DNA of 64,000 bases from Flavobacterium sp. N502536 (GTDB taxonomy: Bacteria; Bacteroidota; Bacteroidia; Flavobacteriales; Flavobacteriaceae): the NCBI RefSeq assembly GCF_025947345.1, contig NZ_CP110011.1, positions 4,975,001-5,039,000 of the forward strand. Reading direction: 5' to 3'. A program made the position numbers and the translations under genes. Position 1 is the first letter of the stretch. The number at the start of each line of letters is the position of its first letter. The notes beneath the pieces are model-generated. The model ran no database searches and was not told the origin of the DNA. It was given only the letters and a program-made list of their open reading frames with translations. Shown here in pieces: positions 59,544 through 64,000 of this stretch.

Positions 59544-61160
59544 TTAGTACGATAACACGCTTTGTTTAAACAGTTCTTTTTCGGCAAATAATCTTTCGGC
59601 GACGATGCCCCTGTTTTGGCAATCTTTGATTAACATATTGGATTGTACGATTGGGTTGGATTCGTCTGTATATTCAACATCCAAAATGTGTCGCACCCAC
59701 GGTTCTTCTCCCATGGCGTATACATAGACTTCTTTGACATTAAAGCAGTTGACCATCTTGATTCCTTCCTCATAATTACTGCCTCTTCCTCTTCGGCTGA
59801 AATCTTTTTCGCGTTCCTGTTTAGTGGTAAAAATAGGTCCGTAAACCCAGGAAGCAGGGGCTCCGTCGCATTCCATTCCCATAAACAAAACATCGACATC
59901 ACCGATAATTTCATGCACATGTTCGTACAATTCAGGCGACTGATTGCAGGAGTCTGCCACTGCCAATAGCGAGTAACCGTCTAATTCGACGTGATACGAA
60001 AGTTTGCTGTTGATGTGAATGTCGTGGTGTTCTCCGATAAATGGAATTCCTGTAATTTTTATACCATCGATAGCCGAAATGGTTTGCAGTTCTTCTAATT
60101 CGATAATGTTTTCGAAGCCCAGGTTTCGCAGCAATAAATTCAATGATGGGTCCTGTATGGCTCCGCCTATGCTTTTTCCAACTACTATGTGTTTTACTTT
60201 GTGTCTGATTTGCAGCATCGTTTCCATCAATATGTGGTCGTGATGCCCGTGTGTGATGAGTACATAATCTATTTCGTCCGGCAAATCGTCATACGTAAAT
60301 CGGGATACATCCGATTCGTAGGTGTAACTCAAAACCGGATCGAGCACGATAGAGTGTTCTTTGGTTTCGATCAGGATACAGGCATGTCCGAAGTATCGGA
60401 TACGCATGCTGTCTCCGGTATATTTTTCATATTTTTTAGGTTCCTGTGTGGTAAACAAATCTTTAAACAGTGCTTCATCGTTTTTATCAATGTTCAGCAG
60501 GTTCGCAATGTATTCGAAAGTTTGAGGCTCACGTTTCATCTTAAACAATTCGTCGATTTGTTTCGATTTAAAAGGCAATTTTAGTTCCAGTGCCGCCTCC
60601 AGGTTAGATAATCTTGGCGTAGAGAAAATAAAAGGTCTGTCTGCATCCTTATTAATTAAAGACAGTTTCACCGTTTGAAAGGATTCTACATAATACGGAC
60701 TTGCATAAATCAGCGGTTCGTAAAACCTAAAGTCGGGTCTGTGATGTCTGTCATAATACAATTCGACATACCCTCTGATTGCCGAAGGAACTTCTTTGTA
60801 AAGCGGCTGCATTAAATGTCCGGTGGCTTTTTTCTTCAGCAGTTTATCCAGTTCTTTTACGGCATCTGTAAATTCAAAAAGCGGCGCTGCCATTTGTTTT
60901 GTTCTTTCGAGCAGGGCGGCTACTTCGTCAACGTGTTTTTTATCTAAATCTATAAAAGGGCCTCCTCTAAACGCAGGGTCTTTTACGGCTGTCTCATGTA
61001 TCACAGGATCGTTTATATACGATTCCATAATCGGAATGTAGCGGTTCACCACGTTAAATCCCGTAAGGATTGGCGGTATAATATGATGCCATGCGTACCA
61101 ATTTGAAATTAACGGTTCGACCTGTACGTTATTTTTCAGATATATTTTTTGAGTAGCCAT
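59544..61160 (-). CDS. CmlA-like diiron beta-hydroxylase (2)
   Basis: A 538-residue paralogue of the hydroxylase at 23112-24740, with the same N-terminal domain and metallo-beta-lactamase fold. Candidate metal ligands are THGHHDH (about 303-308), Glu in GEHHD (about 375) and Asp in VADSC (about 401). The start was set at MATQKIYLKNN because this aligns with the start of the paralogue; the open frame extends to 61244 but its first 28 codons look non-coding. It lies between two NRPS genes (gaps 37 and 63 bases). It should hydroxylate an aminoacyl-carrier intermediate, perhaps of the C-A-T-E module next to it. Confidence 0.85.
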   Translation of the reverse strand: MATQKIYLKNNVQVEPLISNWYAWHHIIPPILTGFNVVNRYIPIMESYINDPVIHETAVKDPAFRGGPFIDLDKKHVDEVAALLERTKQMAAPLFEFTDAVKELDKLLKKKATGHLMQPLYKEVPSAIRGYVELYYDRHHRPDFRFYEPLIYASPYYVESFQTVKLSLINKDADRPFIFSTPRLSNLEAALELKLPFKSKQIDELFKMKREPQTFEYIANLLNIDKNDEALFKDLFTTQEPKKYEKYTGDSMRIRYFGHACILIETKEHSIVLDPVLSYTYESDVSRFTYDDLPDEIDYVLITHGHHDHILMETMLQIRHKVKHIVVGKSIGGAIQDPSLNLLLRNLGFENIIELEELQTISAIDGIKITGIPFIGEHHDIHINSKLSYHVELDGYSLLAVADSCNQSPELYEHVHEIIGDVDVLFMGMECDGAPASWVYGPIFTTKQEREKDFSRRGRGSNYEEGIKMVNCFNVKEVYVYAMGEEPWVRHILDVEYTDESNPIVQSNMLIKDCQNRGIVAERLFAEKELFKQSVLSY

Positions 61161-61197
61161 TTCAATAGATTTTATAGTTTTAAAAAATGTAGTTTGG

Positions 61198-64000
61198 TTA
61201 TATAGAGATATTTTCAAAGTCATCACTAATAGTGACTTCAGCATTTACGAGTTGTGCTTTCTTGATTTCACCGGCCATTGCTTCTAAAGTAGCATTGTTG
61301 AAAATCGAAATAAGGTCGAGCTTTGCGTTAAATTCCGTTTTTATTCTGGTGATCAGATAAGTGGCTTTTAAACTGTGACCGCCTATTTTAAAAAAGTCAT
61401 CCAGTACCCCCACCTGATCCACTTCCAAAACTTCTTCCCACAAAGCAGCAAGTTTACTTTCTACCTCATCGCGGGGTGCCAGATAGTTTCTCGAAAAGTT
61501 TTCGGTTAGTGACTTGTTCTGTAAAAGTTTCTTTTTGTCTATTTTTCCATTTAGGGTAAGCGGAAATTCTTTTAAACTTATAAAGTGAGACGGAATCATA
61601 TATTCCGGCAGTTTGTCTTCTAAAAATTCTTTAATATCATCTGTATCTGAAACCGAATCGGGAGTCAGTACAAAAAAGGCAACGGTTTCCTTAATCCCTA
61701 AACTGTCTTCTTTGACTACTACCACAGCATCTTCGATCGCTTCGTGTTGTTTGATGACGGTTTCTATTTCGCCCAGTTCAATTCTAAAGCCTCTCACTTT
61801 TACCTGATCGTCATTTCGTCCGGCATATTCAATCGCACCATTAGCAAGCCATTTTCCTAAATCACCGGTTTTGTATAATTTTTCACCTTCGGCAAAAGGA
61901 TTGTTTATAAACTTTTGATGTGTCATTTCAGGATTGTTCAGATAGCCCTGGGCTAAACCGGCTCCGCTTACATAAATTTCACCGATGGCGCCAAACGGAA
62001 GCAATTTTTCATCAGTTCCCAGTATGTAAATTTTGGTGTTGGCAATCGGGAATCCTATCGGAACATTTGCTTGTTCCTGTAACGAATCGTTTCCGTCGAT
62101 CTTATAAATGGTAGCGCAAATACTGGTTTCTGTAGGACCGTAAGCATTAAAGCAAGTTCCGCCATAGGTCAGGTATTTTTTTACTTCTTCTACAGGAGCC
62201 GCTTCTCCAGCGGTTACGAGCTTTTTTAAATTTTTAATTTTATCGAGCTGTACTAATTTTAAATACGACGGAGAAATGGTGGCAAAATTAATAGCATGCT
62301 CCTCGATGTAATTTTCTAATTCTTCGGTGTCTTTTTTTAGCTCATCCGTTATGAGGTGTAATTCTCCACCCGAAGCCAAAACGGTGAATATTTCAGAAAT
62401 GGAAGCATCAAACGAAAAGGAAGCTAACTGAAGCGCTCTTTCTTTGTTTTCATTTCCAAAAATTTCGATCTGCGACAAAATGGTATTCGCAATCGCAGCG
62501 TGTTGTATCGCCACTCCTTTCGGGTTACCTGTTGAACCGGAGGTGTAAATAAGATAAGCCAGGTCATCCGGATTGCTGTCAGCTGTATCTAAAACACTGC
62601 TGTAAAGCTTTTCCATCGATCTGAAATCGTAAATTTCATCGGAATCAATAACCAGTTTACAATCGCTGTTTTCAATAATATAATCAATTCGTTCCTCCGG
62701 ATAAGCGATGTCGATTGGTACATAAACTCCTCCACTTTTTAAAATGGCCAATAACGAAATGACATTCCACTCGCTTCGGTTTAATTTAACACCAACAAAT
62801 TCATTTGGTTTTACACCGTATTTTTTCTTTAAATAATTCCCCAGCTTGTTGGATACTTCATCCAGTTCCTGATAGGTTATTTTTTATCTTCAAAAACAAT
62901 TGCTGTTTGTTCCGGCGTTTTTGCTGCCTGTTTGGTAAACAACTCTGTTAAGGTTTTCGGCTCTGCGCTATAATCTCTATCGGTTTTATTAAAAACATGA
63001 AGCAGTAAGTTTTCTTCTTCGGCATTCAGGAAAGACAAGGCAGCCAGGCTTTGATCGGTATTTAAAATTACCTGATTCAGCAGTACTTTTAAGTTGGCGA
63101 TCAGTCGTACAATGGTTTCGCGAACATACAAGCCCGATTTGTATTCAATTTTACCTTCTAACTGTCCTTCGCTTTCGATGAAGTTGAATACTAAGTCAAA
63201 CAAACATTTTTTCAGGGTTACCTCATTGTATTCTGCAATTTGCAGGTTTTCTATTTCGAGTGTCTGTTTGTCGGCCTCAATAGCATTGTCTCTTAACACA
63301 AACCATACATCAAATAATGGGTGTCTGTTACGACTCATTTGCAAATCTAAATTGAGCACCAGTTCATCAAAAGCAACCATTTGATTTTCCTGTGCATCGA
63401 TAACACTTTGCTCTACTTTGTGTAGTAAATGGGTAAAATCGTTATTTTCGTCGAATACCGTTCGCAATGGAACCGTGTTGATATAAAGTCCAATCTGGTC
63501 TTCTAAATCGGTATGGATTCTGCCTCCTATGGGTGTTCCTACGGTAATATCCTGTTGCTGGGTATATTTGTACAATAAGGTTTTAACGAGAGCCAAAAGT
63601 CCGGTAAAAACCGTGACTCCGTGACTCGCACAAAAGTTTTTGAATTTTGAAAGGGTTTCTTTTTCAATAATAAAATCAACCGAATCTCCCTGATAAGCAT
63701 TGATTGCTGCTCTTGATTTATCAGTAGGAAAGTCTAGTACAGGTACTTCGCCTTCAAACTTTTTTAACCAATGCTGTAACTGATTTTTATAATCCTCTGT
63801 TTGAAACTGATCGGTTTGCCATTGCGCATAATCTTTGTACTGAATTTTTAAATCGGGAGCCGTTACCGCCTTTCCTTTGGCCAGCGTTTGGTAATGGGAT
63901 ACAAACTCTTTGGTCAGGATGTTCATCGACAATCCATCACTGATAATATGGTGCATGACAAACGAAAATATCCATTGATCGTCTTGTAGCTGATACAATT
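61198..64000 (-). CDS. NRPS, ...C-A(aromatic)-T, frameshifted and cut by edge
   Basis: The 3' part of an NRPS whose 5' end lies beyond 64000. The visible C domain begins just before MHHIISDGLS and is followed by A and T. The frame breaks in the A domain: after FEDKK a stop occurs at 62877-62879, and adding one A to the A6 run (62880-62885 on the plus strand) restores KKITYQELDEVSNKLG through to the downstream frame. The A pocket reads D-A-S-T-V-A-A-I-C-K, close to Phe/Tyr codes. The T domain has FFKIGGHSLKA. As written, translation ends early in the A domain; a sequencing error is the simplest cause. Confidence 0.88.

Larger units (their letters stand above)
9763..64000 (-). other. NRPS-PKS biosynthetic gene cluster (right end cut)
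   Basis: Fifteen or more co-directional genes form one biosynthetic locus: six complete NRPS or PKS proteins plus one cut by the window edge, an Hpg precursor cassette, two CmlA-like hydroxylases, a type II thioesterase, a PPTase, an exporter and an outer-membrane protein. Most gaps are under 100 bases. Larger gaps (271 bases at 33708, 250 at 22066, 190 at 21510, 404 at 16847) may hold internal promoters. The first visible module starts inside its C domain, so initiation genes lie past 64000. Confidence 0.9.

Noticed and set aside
61161..61244. The longer start for the second CmlA-like protein
   Set aside because: The extra 28 codons have no match in the paralogue and would come within 46 bases inside the upstream NRPS stop region; the internal Met at 61160 aligns with the paralogue start.

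Overview
The window looks like a chromosome segment of a Flavobacterium-type bacterium (Bacteroidota). The evidence is AT-rich DNA, a Bacteroidota-type 16S rRNA gene with tRNA-Ile(GAT), promoters of the TTG...TAnnTTTG kind, a secreted protein with a gliding-motility/T9SS type-B C-terminal domain, and dispersed flavobacterial intergenic repeats. Every protein gene I can support is on the minus strand, so transcription runs from right to left.

Layout. Positions 13-1726 hold the start of an rRNA operon (16S, tRNA-Ile; 23S lies beyond the left edge). It is preceded by three tandem promoter repeats at 1881-2240. Positions 2336-2669 hold a Flavo-1-like structured RNA between two near-identical palindromes. 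Positions 2740-9220 carry ordinary chromosomal genes: a YheT-like hydrolase, a stand-alone LytTR regulator, a T9SS-type secreted protein and a large collagen-repeat protein. From 9763 to the right edge runs one large NRPS/PKS biosynthetic cluster, cut off at 64000.

The cluster. In transcription order it encodes: an NRPS truncated by the window edge (C-A-T, aromatic code, frameshifted); a CmlA-like diiron beta-hydroxylase; NRPS C-A-T-E; NRPS C-A-T-C-A-T (Hpg-type code, then Val); NRPS C-A-T (the same Hpg-type code); a PKS protein KS-AT(dead)-ACP; NRPS C-[luciferase-like monooxygenase]-A-T; three 4-hydroxyphenylglycine (Hpg) supply enzymes (aminotransferase, hydroxymandelate synthase, FAD oxidase); a 2979-residue NRPS C-T-C-A-T-C-A-T-TE; a second CmlA-like enzyme; a type II thioesterase; a small secreted protein; an outer-membrane barrel; a SyrD/PvdE-type peptide exporter; NRPS C-A(Gly)-T-C; an Sfp-type PPTase; and a membrane-anchored S33 hydrolase.

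How it fits together. Two adenylation domains carry an Hpg-like pocket and the cluster carries an Hpg cassette, so specificity and precursor supply agree. Read colinearly, the visible part predicts aromatic - D-X - Hpg - Val - Hpg - (C2 unit) - X - (residue loaded in trans) - X - basic residue, released by the TE. The Gly module stands outside this order. Hpg peptides are classically actinobacterial, which makes a Bacteroidota line with these oddities (dead AT, A-less module, embedded monooxygenase, FAD-type hydroxymandelate oxidase) the main point of interest. Two single-base frameshifts in A-runs (37596-37600 and 62880-62885) need resequencing. Residue positions and pocket codes were read by eye and are approximate.
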